From: Nonlabens xiamenensis
Lineage (GTDB): Bacteria; Bacteroidota; Bacteroidia; Flavobacteriales; Flavobacteriaceae
Reading direction: 5' to 3'
Length of the DNA stretch: 64,000 nucleotides
Assembly: GCF_003865345.1 (NCBI RefSeq)
Contig: NZ_RMVE01000001.1
Coordinates: 558,001 to 622,000 of the forward strand
A model generated the notes under the pieces. The model worked only from the letters and a program-made list of their open reading frames with translations. It was not told the DNA's origin and did not search any database. The position numbers and the translations under genes are program-made. Positions 27,772-37,500 of the stretch are shown here, piece by piece (position 1 is the first letter of the stretch; each line of letters opens with the position of its first letter).

Positions 27772-28227
27772 ATGTTGAGCCTGAAACGTACCACGGCCAA
27801 GAATCCGCCTTTTGTTCAATTGGTAGCACAACTAGATGCCTATCTTTCCCTGACTGATGGAGAAGAACATGTCTTCTTTCATCAATTCAATTCCATCTAC
27901 GCACAGCAGGAAGTTGTGGTAGCTTATTGGGGAGATCAGGCGGTAGGTTGTGGAGCAATGAGGAAGCTGGATGAGACTACGATAGAGGTCAAGCGAATGT
28001 TTACATTACCTGAATGTAGAGGCAAAGGTATAGCCAGAGCTGTACTTGCCCATCTCGAAGAATGGGCCGTTGAATTGGGGTTTGATAGAATTATCTTGGA
28101 AACTGGTGCGCGCCAACCTGAAGCAATCGCGTTATACCAGAACTGTGGATACAAAGAAATCGACTGCTATGTACCCTACGAAGCGGTGGACAATAGCCAT
28201 TGTTTTGAAAAACAGCTTCAGATGTGA
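27772..28227 (+). CDS. GNAT-family N-acetyltransferase
   Basis: Protein of 151 residues from the ATG at 27772, which lies just past the terminator (an upstream frame start at 27739 would be inside it). Acetyl-CoA signature: IEVKRMFTLPECRGKGIARAV (Q/RxxGxG/A) followed by the motif B region GFDRIILETGARQPEAIALYQNCGY. The substrate (small molecule, tRNA or protein) cannot be inferred. It is flanked by terminators, so it forms its own unit. Confidence 0.9.
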   Translation: MLSLKRTTAKNPPFVQLVAQLDAYLSLTDGEEHVFFHQFNSIYAQQEVVVAYWGDQAVGCGAMRKLDETTIEVKRMFTLPECRGKGIARAVLAHLEEWAVELGFDRIILETGARQPEAIALYQNCGYKEIDCYVPYEAVDNSHCFEKQLQM

Positions 28228-28254
28228 AAATAAGGCTTCCAATAGACCCAATAA

Positions 28255-28283
28255 AAAATCCCAAGTGTATGACTTGGGATTTT
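28255..28283. terminator. Terminator-type hairpin after the GNAT gene
   Basis: Perfect 12-bp stem AAAATCCCAAGT / ACTTGGGATTTT (28255-28266 and 28272-28283) with A and T tracts at the edges. It can act in either direction but here serves the plus-strand gene. Confidence 0.75.
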
Positions 28284-28406
28284 CATTTTTAATAGGTTAG
28301 TCTTCAAACAAACTCAAAAAAAGCAATGATGAAAATAAATTAGATTTGAAGACTATTCAAAGATTGTTATTTTTCAGGGTAAAACCAAACTAAATCTTCA
28401 TTTTAA

Positions 28407-29063
28407 TTGTACTTACTTGATGATCTTCTTTATTTTCCTGATCCATTAGAGGCACCGGCCCATGGGCTGGCAGCCATTGGAGGAGATTTGGAAGTAGAGA
28501 GATTGTTGTTGGCCTATCGTTCAGGTTTCTTCCCATGGTACAATGATGGAGAGCCTATTTGCTGGTGGAGTCCAGACCCTAGAATGGTTTTTAACCTGAA
28601 CCTTGATGCTCCCATGCGAATTACAAAATCCTTGGCGCAAAGCCGACGAAACAAGGGCTATGTCATCAAGGAAAACACTTGTTTTGAAAGAGTCATGCGA
28701 GCTTGTATGAGTGTTCCTAGATCAGATCAGGACGGCACTTGGATCAACGAAGATATGGTCAAAGCCTATGTAAACTTGCACGAAATGGGACATGCCAAAA
28801 GCCTAGAGGTATTTTCTAATGATGAGTTGGTTGGCGGACTTTACGGAGTTGATCTTCCAGATCACGGAATTTTTTGTGGGGAAAGCATGTTTTCCCAAGC
28901 CACCGATGCTAGCAAGATTGCGCTCTGGTGTCTGGTGGAGCAATTACAAGAAAAGAATTATCAACTCATCGATGCCCAGGTCTACAATGACCATTTGGCC
29001 AGTTTGGGAGCAGTAGAGATGGACAGGAATAAATTTATTGAGTGTCTTCACCGCAGGTATTAA
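28407..29063 (+). CDS. aat: Leucyl/phenylalanyl-tRNA-protein transferase
   Basis: Transfers Leu or Phe from charged tRNA to the N-terminus of proteins, marking them for ClpS/ClpAP degradation (N-end rule). The 218 residues hold the family blocks: GLAAIGGDLEVERLLLAYRS, GFFPWYNDGEPICWWSPDPRMV, DGTWINEDMVKAYVNLHEMGH and GGLYGVDLPDHGIFCGESM, and YNDHLASLGA. The start must be the TTG at 28407, because a TAA lies directly before it at 28404-28406 and the next ATG is deep in the coding frame. The flanking genes are unrelated. Confidence 0.93.
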   Translation: MYLLDDLLYFPDPLEAPAHGLAAIGGDLEVERLLLAYRSGFFPWYNDGEPICWWSPDPRMVFNLNLDAPMRITKSLAQSRRNKGYVIKENTCFERVMRACMSVPRSDQDGTWINEDMVKAYVNLHEMGHAKSLEVFSNDELVGGLYGVDLPDHGIFCGESMFSQATDASKIALWCLVEQLQEKNYQLIDAQVYNDHLASLGAVEMDRNKFIECLHRRY

Positions 29064-29065
29064 GT

Positions 29066-29725
29066 TTACATGCTGTAATAGAGACCTAGGTTCAAAAAAA
29101 GCAATTTTTCATTGTCCCTGCTGAAATCTTCAAATCTATATTCACCTACGAATTGGATTTTTATATCCTTGCTTATTTTTCTACCCAACCCCAGACTTGT
29201 TCGCTGATCATAACTTGGGTTTTTATTGTTTTCGGCAATAAATAAAGCTTCAAGACTTCCGGTCAGGTACCATTCTGACGCATCTGTCACTGACCCATTC
29301 AAAGGCAATGAAGCTGATAATCTGTATCGCCATCGGTGAGTAATACGTTGATCCCTCCATCGCTGATCCCAACGCAGCCTATGGGCTAATTTAAAGGCAT
29401 TATATTTTCTGGCATGTACAAATTGTTCCGTAAAACGAATTTCTTCCGGACTATCTTCGTCCAAGAGTTCGCGGTACATCACCCCAGCCCCCAATTGAGT
29501 ATAGAAGCCTATTTCATAACTGGCAAATTGCGCCACTTGAACATGGAGGGCGTCCCAACCATCATTGGTAGAATTGCGTTGTGCTGCAGCGGTATTGAAA
29601 CTCCACCGGGCATTGTTGTGCCAAGAGAGATTCACGGCTGGCTGTACAAGCAGATCGTCAATCACCTGGCTGGACAGAGCCATTGGCAACAGCAGGAAAA
29701 ACCACCTAAAATAGAAGGAAGTCAT
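29066..29725 (-). CDS. DUF2490-type outer-membrane beta-barrel protein
   Basis: Exported protein of 219 residues with a signal peptide (about 1-19, ending ALSSQ), then alternating aromatic strands and Arg-rich turns, for example RLRWDQRWRDQRITHRWRY, and a C-terminal strand pattern ending in FLNLGLYYSM. This is typical of DUF2490 proteins, predicted small barrels of unknown function. It overlaps the preceding gene's end by 20 bases and stops 2 bases from the end of aat, which is convergent. Confidence 0.82.
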   Translation of the reverse strand: MTSFYFRWFFLLLPMALSSQVIDDLLVQPAVNLSWHNNARWSFNTAAAQRNSTNDGWDALHVQVAQFASYEIGFYTQLGAGVMYRELLDEDSPEEIRFTEQFVHARKYNAFKLAHRLRWDQRWRDQRITHRWRYRLSASLPLNGSVTDASEWYLTGSLEALFIAENNKNPSYDQRTSLGLGRKISKDIKIQFVGEYRFEDFSRDNEKLLFLNLGLYYSM

Positions 29726-30317
29726 ATTCCAATCTTTTTATATCGCGTTGTTGGATTAGTCTGCCTTTAGGATCAAATAGCATTTCCTTCCTGTAGATTT
29801 TGCGCTGGTCTTTAAAGGCAACGATGAGCTCATAGGCATCTGGTTTGTTGTCATCCATGAGCTTGATTAAATCGGTCAAACTTCTTTCATTTGACCGGTA
29901 TTGCTGTTGAACCTTTTCAATACGAAATCGCCTTGCTATCGTGTCCAACCGATTACTGATCTGTTGGCGCAATACTCGTGGAACCTCTGAGTTTTTGATT
30001 TCAATCTCAACATCTTCAAGCACACCTTTCTGGTCAAATTCGATACTATATCGCTTGCGTCGATATTTAAGTTTTGCTTCATAACTCAGGTTTACACCAT
30101 CAGTTTCTTTGTAGTAATCTACCTTTTTCCTGGCCCGACCAATTTGTTGTACCACGGGCAAAGCGATGAGAGGAAAGTCAGTGGCATCAATCTTTTCCTC
30201 CCGCTCTGTTTTTTCTTGAGCATTATTTTGATCGGACTGTGCACTGGCTTTCCATCCTGAAAGGAATTGCAGCAGTATAACCACTCCTATTATTTTAATA
30301 AAATTAGACCTGATCAT
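29706..30317 (-). CDS. Secreted hypothetical protein
   Basis: Protein of 203 residues with a signal peptide (cleaved after WKASAQ, about residue 27) and a charged soluble mature part without cysteines. Charged strands such as YRRKRYSIEFDQKGVLEDVEI and YELIVAFKDQRKIYRKEMLF suggest a beta-rich fold with two related halves, as in PepSY-like proteins, though I cannot assign a family. It overlaps tag upstream by 14 bases and the DUF2490 gene downstream by 20, so the three are one transcription unit. Confidence 0.82.
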   Translation of the reverse strand: MIRSNFIKIIGVVILLQFLSGWKASAQSDQNNAQEKTEREEKIDATDFPLIALPVVQQIGRARKKVDYYKETDGVNLSYEAKLKYRRKRYSIEFDQKGVLEDVEIEIKNSEVPRVLRQQISNRLDTIARRFRIEKVQQQYRSNERSLTDLIKLMDDNKPDAYELIVAFKDQRKIYRKEMLFDPKGRLIQQRDIKRLEYDFLLF

Positions 30318-30876
30318 ATCTAAAACAATTTACCTCGTGATCGTTTACCATACCTACCGCCTGCATAAAAGCGTAGACGATCGTAGGGCCTACAAACTTA
30401 AAGCCAAGCTTTTTAAGGTCTTTGGAAATTTTTTGAGAAAGGGCTGTCTGTGCAGGTGCATCTTTGTAGCTCGCCAGCTTGTTTTTAATTGGCTTACTAT
30501 CCACGTAGGCCCATATAAAATTTGAAAAACTTCCATATGACTCTTGTATCTTAAGATAGGCCTGAGCATTAGAAACGATTGAATCAATTTTTAAACGATT
30601 GCGGATGATACCAGGGTTTTCCAGCAATTCCTTTTTTTTGCTTTCGCCATACCCAGCTATTTTATGCACATCAAATTCATCAAGTGCTTCCCTGTAGTTA
30701 TTTCGCTTCCGTAAAATAGTGATCCAACTGAGTCCCGCCTGCATCCCTTCAAGTATCAAAAATTCAAACAAGCTGTGGTCATCAAATACAGGAACGCCCC
30801 ACTCTTGGTCATGATAGGCTTTATATAATGCATCTCCCTGACACCAGCCACATCTGTGTTTTTCTTGTTGATTCAT
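30304..30876 (-). CDS. tag: DNA-3-methyladenine glycosylase I
   Basis: Base-excision repair enzyme that removes 3-methyladenine. At 190 residues it is family length. The four zinc ligands of Tag are visible: Cys9 in RCGWCQGD, His22 in YHDQEWG, and His180 and Cys184 in NDHEVNCF. The core has DHSLFEFLILEGMQAGLSW and TIVYAFMQAVGMVNDHE. The upstream gene order shows no repair partner. Its 3' end overlaps two envelope-protein genes instead. Confidence 0.95.
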   Translation of the reverse strand: MNQQEKHRCGWCQGDALYKAYHDQEWGVPVFDDHSLFEFLILEGMQAGLSWITILRKRNNYREALDEFDVHKIAGYGESKKKELLENPGIIRNRLKIDSIVSNAQAYLKIQESYGSFSNFIWAYVDSKPIKNKLASYKDAPAQTALSQKISKDLKKLGFKFVGPTIVYAFMQAVGMVNDHEVNCFRYDQV

Positions 30877-31036
30877 CAGAATCTGATTATGTTATCATTA
30901 ATTTGGAAGTTGTCTGAAAGGTACAAAGGCCTACAGACTTAGCCGTCATTCATAAAGGATAATTCAGTTCACTTACATCCATTTCTATGCGTTTTTTCTC
31001 ATAAGCTTAGTTGCTGAAATGCCCTATATTTACGGT

Positions 31037-31531
31037 ATGAGACCAATTTTTCTTTTTTTAATTCCGCTTATTTTTTCAATATCCTGCTCGAGTTATTCCC
31101 ATGTAGATACACAGATGGCAGGTCATCAAATAGATGCTTGGCATCAAGCCGCTGCCAATGCTGAATTCGATACTTATTTTGATTTGATGACCAGTGACGC
31201 AATTTTTATAGGGACCGACGCCACTGAAAATTGGTCCCTTAAGGAGTTCAAGACCTTTTCAAAACCCTATTTTGATAGAGGTAAAGCTTGGTCTTTTGAA
31301 TCCCTGGAACGCAACATGTACCAAAAAAATGCTTTGGTATATTTTGACGAACTCCTCGATACGCAAATGGGCATTTGCCGTGGTAGCGGCGTAATGGCTC
31401 AGGAAGATGGTCGGTGGAAGATTGCACATTACGTGCTGTCCATTGCTGTACCCAATGAAAATGTCGCATCGCTTACCGAACTCAAAAAGGAATGGGACAC
31501 GGATTATATCAACCAACTGCGCAACCAATAG
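31037..31531 (+). CDS. SnoaL/NTF2-like lipoprotein
   Basis: Protein of 164 residues with a lipobox SISC (Cys17, after MRPIFLFLIPLIF), so it is probably an envelope lipoprotein. The mature part has the NTF2-fold pattern: a helical start AWHQAAANAEFDTYFDLM, TSDAIFIGTDATENW, and the closing ENGRWKIAHYVLSI-type strand (here QEDGRWKIAHYVLSI). A TATATTTA element lies just before this ATG, which is why it is preferred over 31019. Ligand or enzyme activity unknown. The next gene starts 18 bases on. Confidence 0.88.
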   Translation: MRPIFLFLIPLIFSISCSSYSHVDTQMAGHQIDAWHQAAANAEFDTYFDLMTSDAIFIGTDATENWSLKEFKTFSKPYFDRGKAWSFESLERNMYQKNALVYFDELLDTQMGICRGSGVMAQEDGRWKIAHYVLSIAVPNENVASLTELKKEWDTDYINQLRNQ

Positions 31532-31549
31532 CGAATTTATTTAGAACAA

Positions 31550-34429
31550 ATGAGAGGACTGACTATACTTTTAATTTTTGGAGCTTTTCTTTTTTCCTCA
31601 GCTCAACAGAAGCCAATCACGCATCAAGATTATGATTTGTGGAAACGCAGGGGCGCTGTAGATATCTCCCCTAGCGGTAATTTGGTAGCCATCAGTGTGG
31701 TTACTGGTACAGGTGATGGGGATGGTTATTTACAGATTTACGATAAACAACAATCAACATCTGTATTTCTTTTTAATGGAATTCAACCTCACATCAGCTC
31801 CGATGAAAAATATATCTATTTCCTACAACGACCAATTTATGACTCGCTGCGCCAACAGAAAAAAAAGGAGGTAAAGAAAAACGAACAGTCCAAGAATAGT
31901 TTTATGGTCTATGATGTGGCGCTCGGCAAGGTTACCGATTCTATCGCAAGGGTAAAAAAGTTTGTGGCCAGCGATAAAGCGAATCATTTTGTTATTCTAG
32001 AAAAGTATAAAGACCTGAAGAAAAAAGAAAAGGATTCTGTTACGCCAGCCCAGGAAGTGCAGGAAACTAAAAAAGAAAAGCGGCGCAGGCTCAAGCAAAA
32101 GAAAAAAGAGGTGGAAAAAGAACTTGAGACCCTAGAAAAAAGGGAAAACCCAAGAGATTTCACCAAAGAGGACTACCTTATCGTTTATCAACCAGTTACT
32201 AAAACTCGGGATAGTATTGATAACTATGAACACTTTGCCATGCCAGAAGAAGGCAGCGGATTTATCTATACACGCAAACAAGGTAAGGATCTAAAGGACC
32301 ATGGAATTTATTATTACAATTCAGAAGATCGCAGACACGACACTTTACTCAATACGGCCTGGCGGTATAAGGACCTGGCCATCGATAAGTACGGTCAGCA
32401 GTTGGCCTATAAAGTAGCGATGGACAGTACTGAAAAAGACTCCCTTCAATTTGAACTGTATTATCAGAAAACACCTCAAAGCTTTACCAGGCAGTTAGGT
32501 TACGGCGATCAGAATATCAAAGAAGGGTGGGAACTAACGGCTAGCAGACCCCCAAGATTTTCTGATGATGCAAAACGCCTTTTCTTTTATACCCAACCAA
32601 AATTGCGCTACACTATAGATACCACCCGACTGGAAGAAGAAATACCAGATGTGGATGTGTGGAACTATAAGGATCGGATGGTGCAACCCGAGCAAAAATC
32701 AAGAGCTTCTCGTCTAGCAGGCCAATCGGCAACGATCATCTTTGATACAGAAACAGAATCCGTGTCCTTTCTGAATGATTATGAAATGGAAAACACGGAT
32801 GTTGGGGAAGAGTTGGAATCCAGATTTGTGATTTATCGTAATTCTGATGATTTTGATATAGCGAGATCCTGGGATTATCCCTGGCGCGCTGATTATCTTG
32901 TGGAGGACCTGAATAACCGCAGCCGTAAATTAATGATCAACAATTCTGGAAGTTCGCCTATCAGGGTTCCTGGGGATCGATATGCTGTCTATTTCAATTA
33001 CGATACCCAGGACTGGCATAGTATGGACCTGCAAACACAAATAGGCAAGAACTTGACAAAGTTTATAGAAGTTAGTTTTGCCGATGAAGATGATGACCAT
33101 CCAGCACTGGCAGCAAGCCATGGATTTGGCGGTTTTGATGCTGATAGCCATGCTTTGGCCTATGATAAATATGACATTTGGAGGCTCGATCCTTCAGGAG
33201 TGAATCCGCCTGAAAACATCACAAAAACAGGAAGACGAAGTCAAATCACTTACCGTACTTATCGACTGGATAATGATCAACCCTATTTGGCCACTTATTA
33301 TCAGGATGGACTTTTACTATCTGCGTTTAATCATCAAGACAAAACCACTTCTTTGGTACAATTAACGCCAGAAGGAATTAAAACGATCTATGCTTCCAAT
33401 AACAATGAAGTTTCCGCTTTCGCGAAAGCGGAAAAATCAGACGTTTTATTGGTACGGACCAGCAGTTTTACCAAATATCCTGATTTGGAAATTTTAACTC
33501 CTACTCAGAAAAGCCGTCTTACAAATATGAATCCGCAGCAAGATGAATTTGCCTGGGGTAGTGTGGAGTTGGTAAAATGGAAGGCTTACGACGGTACAGC
33601 GCTAGAAGGATTGCTTTACAAACCAGCAGGTTTTGATCCGGAGAAAAAATATCCTATGATCGTATATTTTTATGAAAAATATTCCGACCGCTTGCATCAG
33701 TACTGGTCTCCTCAGCCTAGTGCGAGTACCGTTAACTTTAGTTATTTGGCCAGCAACGGGTATTTGGTATTTGTTCCAGATATCGTTTATCAAGATGGTC
33801 ATCCAGGAGAGAGTGCTTATAATTGTATTGTTTCTGGTACAGAAGCCATGGAGCGCAAAGGGTTTGTGGACAGTAATCACATGGGGCTGCAAGGCCAGAG
33901 CTGGGGAGGTTATCAAACCGCGTATTTGGTAACCAGGACCAACAAATACGCTGCTGCAATGGCAGGAGCTCCAGTAAGTAATATGACCAATGCTTATGGA
34001 GGTATACGTTGGGGCTCTGGTTTGAGTCGTGCTTTCCAATATGAAAGGTCGCAATCCAGGCTTGGGAAAGATCTGTGGAGCGGATTGGATTTGTATATTG
34101 AAAATTCGCCTTTATTCCACATTCCCAAAATCCAGACCCCATTACTGATGATGCATAATGATGAGGATGGAGCAGTACCTTACTATCAAGGCATCGAAAT
34201 GTTTATGGGAATGAGAAGATTGGGGAAACCCAGTTGGTTATTGGTTTACAATGACGAAGCTCACAATCTTCGCAAAATGAAGAATCGCAGGGATCTTTCC
34301 CTGCGTATGATGCAATTCTTTGATCACTACCTGAAAGGCCAACCTGCTCCTGTGTGGATGACGGAAGGTCTCCCGAGACAGAAAAAGGGTAAACAACTGG
34401 GTTATGACCTAGAAGAAAGTGAAAATTAG
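31550..34429 (+). CDS. S9-family serine peptidase (prolyl oligopeptidase/DPP type)
   Basis: Exported 959-residue peptidase with a short signal peptide (about 1-19). A beta-propeller occupies about residues 30-650, interrupted by a highly charged Lys/Glu-rich segment near 165-205. The C-terminal alpha/beta hydrolase domain has GLQGQSWGGYQT with Ser784, HNDEDGAVP with Asp873 and DEAHNL with His905, a complete triad. An AFAKA segment in the propeller is encoded by a 24-bp version of the palindrome. It follows a lipoprotein gene by 18 bases. Confidence 0.92.
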   Translation: MRGLTILLIFGAFLFSSAQQKPITHQDYDLWKRRGAVDISPSGNLVAISVVTGTGDGDGYLQIYDKQQSTSVFLFNGIQPHISSDEKYIYFLQRPIYDSLRQQKKKEVKKNEQSKNSFMVYDVALGKVTDSIARVKKFVASDKANHFVILEKYKDLKKKEKDSVTPAQEVQETKKEKRRRLKQKKKEVEKELETLEKRENPRDFTKEDYLIVYQPVTKTRDSIDNYEHFAMPEEGSGFIYTRKQGKDLKDHGIYYYNSEDRRHDTLLNTAWRYKDLAIDKYGQQLAYKVAMDSTEKDSLQFELYYQKTPQSFTRQLGYGDQNIKEGWELTASRPPRFSDDAKRLFFYTQPKLRYTIDTTRLEEEIPDVDVWNYKDRMVQPEQKSRASRLAGQSATIIFDTETESVSFLNDYEMENTDVGEELESRFVIYRNSDDFDIARSWDYPWRADYLVEDLNNRSRKLMINNSGSSPIRVPGDRYAVYFNYDTQDWHSMDLQTQIGKNLTKFIEVSFADEDDDHPALAASHGFGGFDADSHALAYDKYDIWRLDPSGVNPPENITKTGRRSQITYRTYRLDNDQPYLATYYQDGLLLSAFNHQDKTTSLVQLTPEGIKTIYASNNNEVSAFAKAEKSDVLLVRTSSFTKYPDLEILTPTQKSRLTNMNPQQDEFAWGSVELVKWKAYDGTALEGLLYKPAGFDPEKKYPMIVYFYEKYSDRLHQYWSPQPSASTVNFSYLASNGYLVFVPDIVYQDGHPGESAYNCIVSGTEAMERKGFVDSNHMGLQGQSWGGYQTAYLVTRTNKYAAAMAGAPVSNMTNAYGGIRWGSGLSRAFQYERSQSRLGKDLWSGLDLYIENSPLFHIPKIQTPLLMMHNDEDGAVPYYQGIEMFMGMRRLGKPSWLLVYNDEAHNLRKMKNRRDLSLRMMQFFDHYLKGQPAPVWMTEGLPRQKKGKQLGYDLEESEN
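33411..33434. repeat. Palindromic repeat copy 6 (24-bp perfect palindrome)
   Basis: The 16-mer CGCTTTCGCGAAAGCG (33415-33430) is extended to 24 bp by TTTC and GAAA flanks. It is read as AFAKA in the S9 peptidase propeller. Confidence 0.92.
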
Positions 34430-34545
34430 AAAATAACGATTATTCGTTTAAAAGGTGAATTTAATGGATTAAATGACTTTTTTAAGATGTTGTTTACAAT
34501 TCGTGATATTTAGGACTTATATTGCTAGTCCTAAAAATATTACAA

Positions 34546-37500
34546 ATGAGAAAGACCCTTTCTTTCCTTCTACTTTTCATGACTTCCCTTGCTTTTTCTC
34601 AACTAGGCACCGAGGCGCCATGGATGCAAAATCTTGAAGTGGCTAAGAATTCTGACGGCCCAACTTATGAGCAGATAAAAGCGGCAGGTGAGGCTTATTG
34701 GCAAACACATGATAAGGAGGCTAAAGGAAGTGGTTATAAGCCTTTCATGAGATGGGTGGATCAAGCAGAGGCCTATGTAAAAGCCGACGGTACTATTCAA
34801 ACTACCGCAGACATCGAATTAGCAATAAATAGCAGATTGGCCAAAAATGTTCAAATGGACAATTCAAACTGGTTGCCCGTAGGTCCATTTACTTATAATA
34901 ATTCTGGTTCTTGGTCTCCTGGTCAAGGAAGAGTCAATGCCCTTGTCGTTGACCCCAATAATTCTAACATATATTATATGGGAACTCCTGGTGGCGGAGC
35001 TTGGAAATCAACAGATGCCGGAGTTACTTGGATGCCACTGACCGACTTTTTTACTAGGATTGGGACCAGTGCCATTGCTGTTGACCCAACTGATTCTAAT
35101 GTCATTTATATAGGGACAGGAGATGATGACGGTGGACATACTTCCAGTATAGGCTTGTACAAATCAACGGATGGAGGAGCTAATTTCTCACCAACTGGAT
35201 TAACTTTTACAGGTAATTCTGCAAACATCAGTGAGGTATATCTTGACCCTACAAATTCTAATACTGTATTTGTTTCTTCCAATACTGGCTTCTATAGGTC
35301 AACAGATGCAGGTGCGTCTTTTACCAGGACTCTTACAGCGAATGTTAAGGATATCAAATTAAAACCAGGGGATTCAAGTACGATCTATTTATCTACCACT
35401 AACTCTTTTTATATCTCCAACAATGCTGGGTTATCCTGGACTCAAATAACTAGTGGTTTACCTGCTAATCAAGGCAGGTCGGTGATAGGAGTTTCTCCGG
35501 CAAATCCCGCTTATGTTTATTTACTGATCATTGATAGCCAGGCTAACCTAGTAGGGGTGTACCGTTCTATTGATAGCGGGATCAATTTTGTAGATACAGG
35601 AAATACGAGCGATATTTTGGAGCACCGACAAGGTTGGTATAACCTAGCTCTTGAAGTTTCCCCTACTAATGCAGATATCATTTATACGGGTTGTTTAAAT
35701 GTATGGAAATCTTTTAATGGGGGTACAACTTTTTCTAAGGTCAACAATTGGAATAGCCCCTCACAGCCTGTGTATACCCATGCGGATATTCATCAGATCA
35801 GACAGTTCGGAAACGAGTTGTTTGTTCTGTCAGATGGAGGTGTGTACCGCAGTACAAATGATGGAACAAGTTTTACTGATCTTACAGCTACTGCCCAAAT
35901 TGGTCAATTCTATAGAGTAGCAGTAAGCGACCAATCCAGTAATGATATTGTAGGTGGACTACAAGATAACGGGGGCTTTGCTAGAAATACGACAGGGTGG
36001 CACGTCTACTATGGCGCCGACGGTATGGATGGAGGTATTGATCCAATTAATCCAGATATTAGGTACGGATTTATTCAAAGTGGCCGAAGCTTGTATTTTA
36101 CAACTACAGGAGGTAATACAAGAGCAGGCAGAATACCAGGGCCAGCATCTGGGAACTGGATTACTCCGCTCAAAGCGGATAGTCGAGGAAATATTTATGC
36201 TGGCTATACCAGTCTTTATACTGTAAGTGGAGCTTCATTTTCACAGGTCTCCCAAAACTTTGGCAGCAATATCGATGTCATTGAGATCGATCCTTTAAGT
36301 GATGACACCATTTATATAGCAATTGATAAAAACCTTTATCGCAGTACGAACGCAGGAGTCAACTTCTTACTGGTTTCAACATTTCCTGAAAACATAACCG
36401 CAATTGAAGTGAACAACAACGATAGTTCTATTCTATATATAGCCACGAGATTTTCTACAGGCCGCGTGTATAGAAGTATCGATGGTGGTAGTAGCTTTCA
36501 AGATATCACTTTAAACTTGCCGAATCTTGGAAAAAATACACTGGTACACCAAGGCTTGAGTTCCGATGAACCTCTTTTTGTTGGAACCACAGTCGGAGTT
36601 TACAGATATGACGATGTTAGCAGTACTTGGAATGTTTTTGGAAACAACCTTCCGAATGTCAATATACGGGACTTAGAGATAAATACCAACGACATGATAC
36701 TTACTGCTGCCACTTATGGAAGAGGGGTTTGGCAGACAGGGGTGCAACGTGTTTCAGCACCTGATGATATTTCTCTTAGTGCGTTGGAATCAGATTTACA
36801 AGGTATCAATTGTAATAGCAGTGATATAACCGTCACGGTACAAAATACTGGGTTAAACACCATTAATAATTATACGTTGAGTTATAGCCTTGATAATGGT
36901 TCCGTAGTAACCCGTCAGGAGACGGTTACCATTGCACCGCAGGCTTTTTCCAGTACGATCATCTCAGGGTTGAATTTAGGGATTGGAGATCATGAATTGA
37001 ATATTGAAGTTCAAATTCCCAATGATACATTTGTAGCTAATAATAGCTCTTTCATACTATTGTCAAAAAACAGAGATGCTGTCATCAATGATGTACATCA
37101 ATTTGATACCCGAGCATTTTTAGAGAGTGGCTCGTTATGGGAGAGAGGAGTGCCCAATGGAATCGTCCTAAATACTTCTGGAGCAGGTGGTAATTCCAAT
37201 GTTTATGCTACTAATTTAGATGGTCAATATACCAATAGCACTATCTCTTACCTATATTCAGGATGCTATGATTTATCCAATGTTCAAAACCCAATTGTGC
37301 AATTTGATATGGCCTTTGAAATTGAAACTAATTGGGATCTTCTTTATTTAGAGTATAGTGTTGATTCTGGTGATACCTGGAACATACTCGGGACAGCTAA
37401 CGATCCCAATTGGTATAATTCGAGCAACCAGCAAAATAATTCTAACTGTGTCAATTGCGTGGGTGCACAGTGGACTGGAACTCAACCAGCACTTACACAA

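Noticed and set aside
33602-34142. Long antisense ORFs (150 and 134 codons) opposite the S9 peptidase
   Set aside because: They are antisense shadows of the conserved catalytic domain, with no start context or recognisable motifs.
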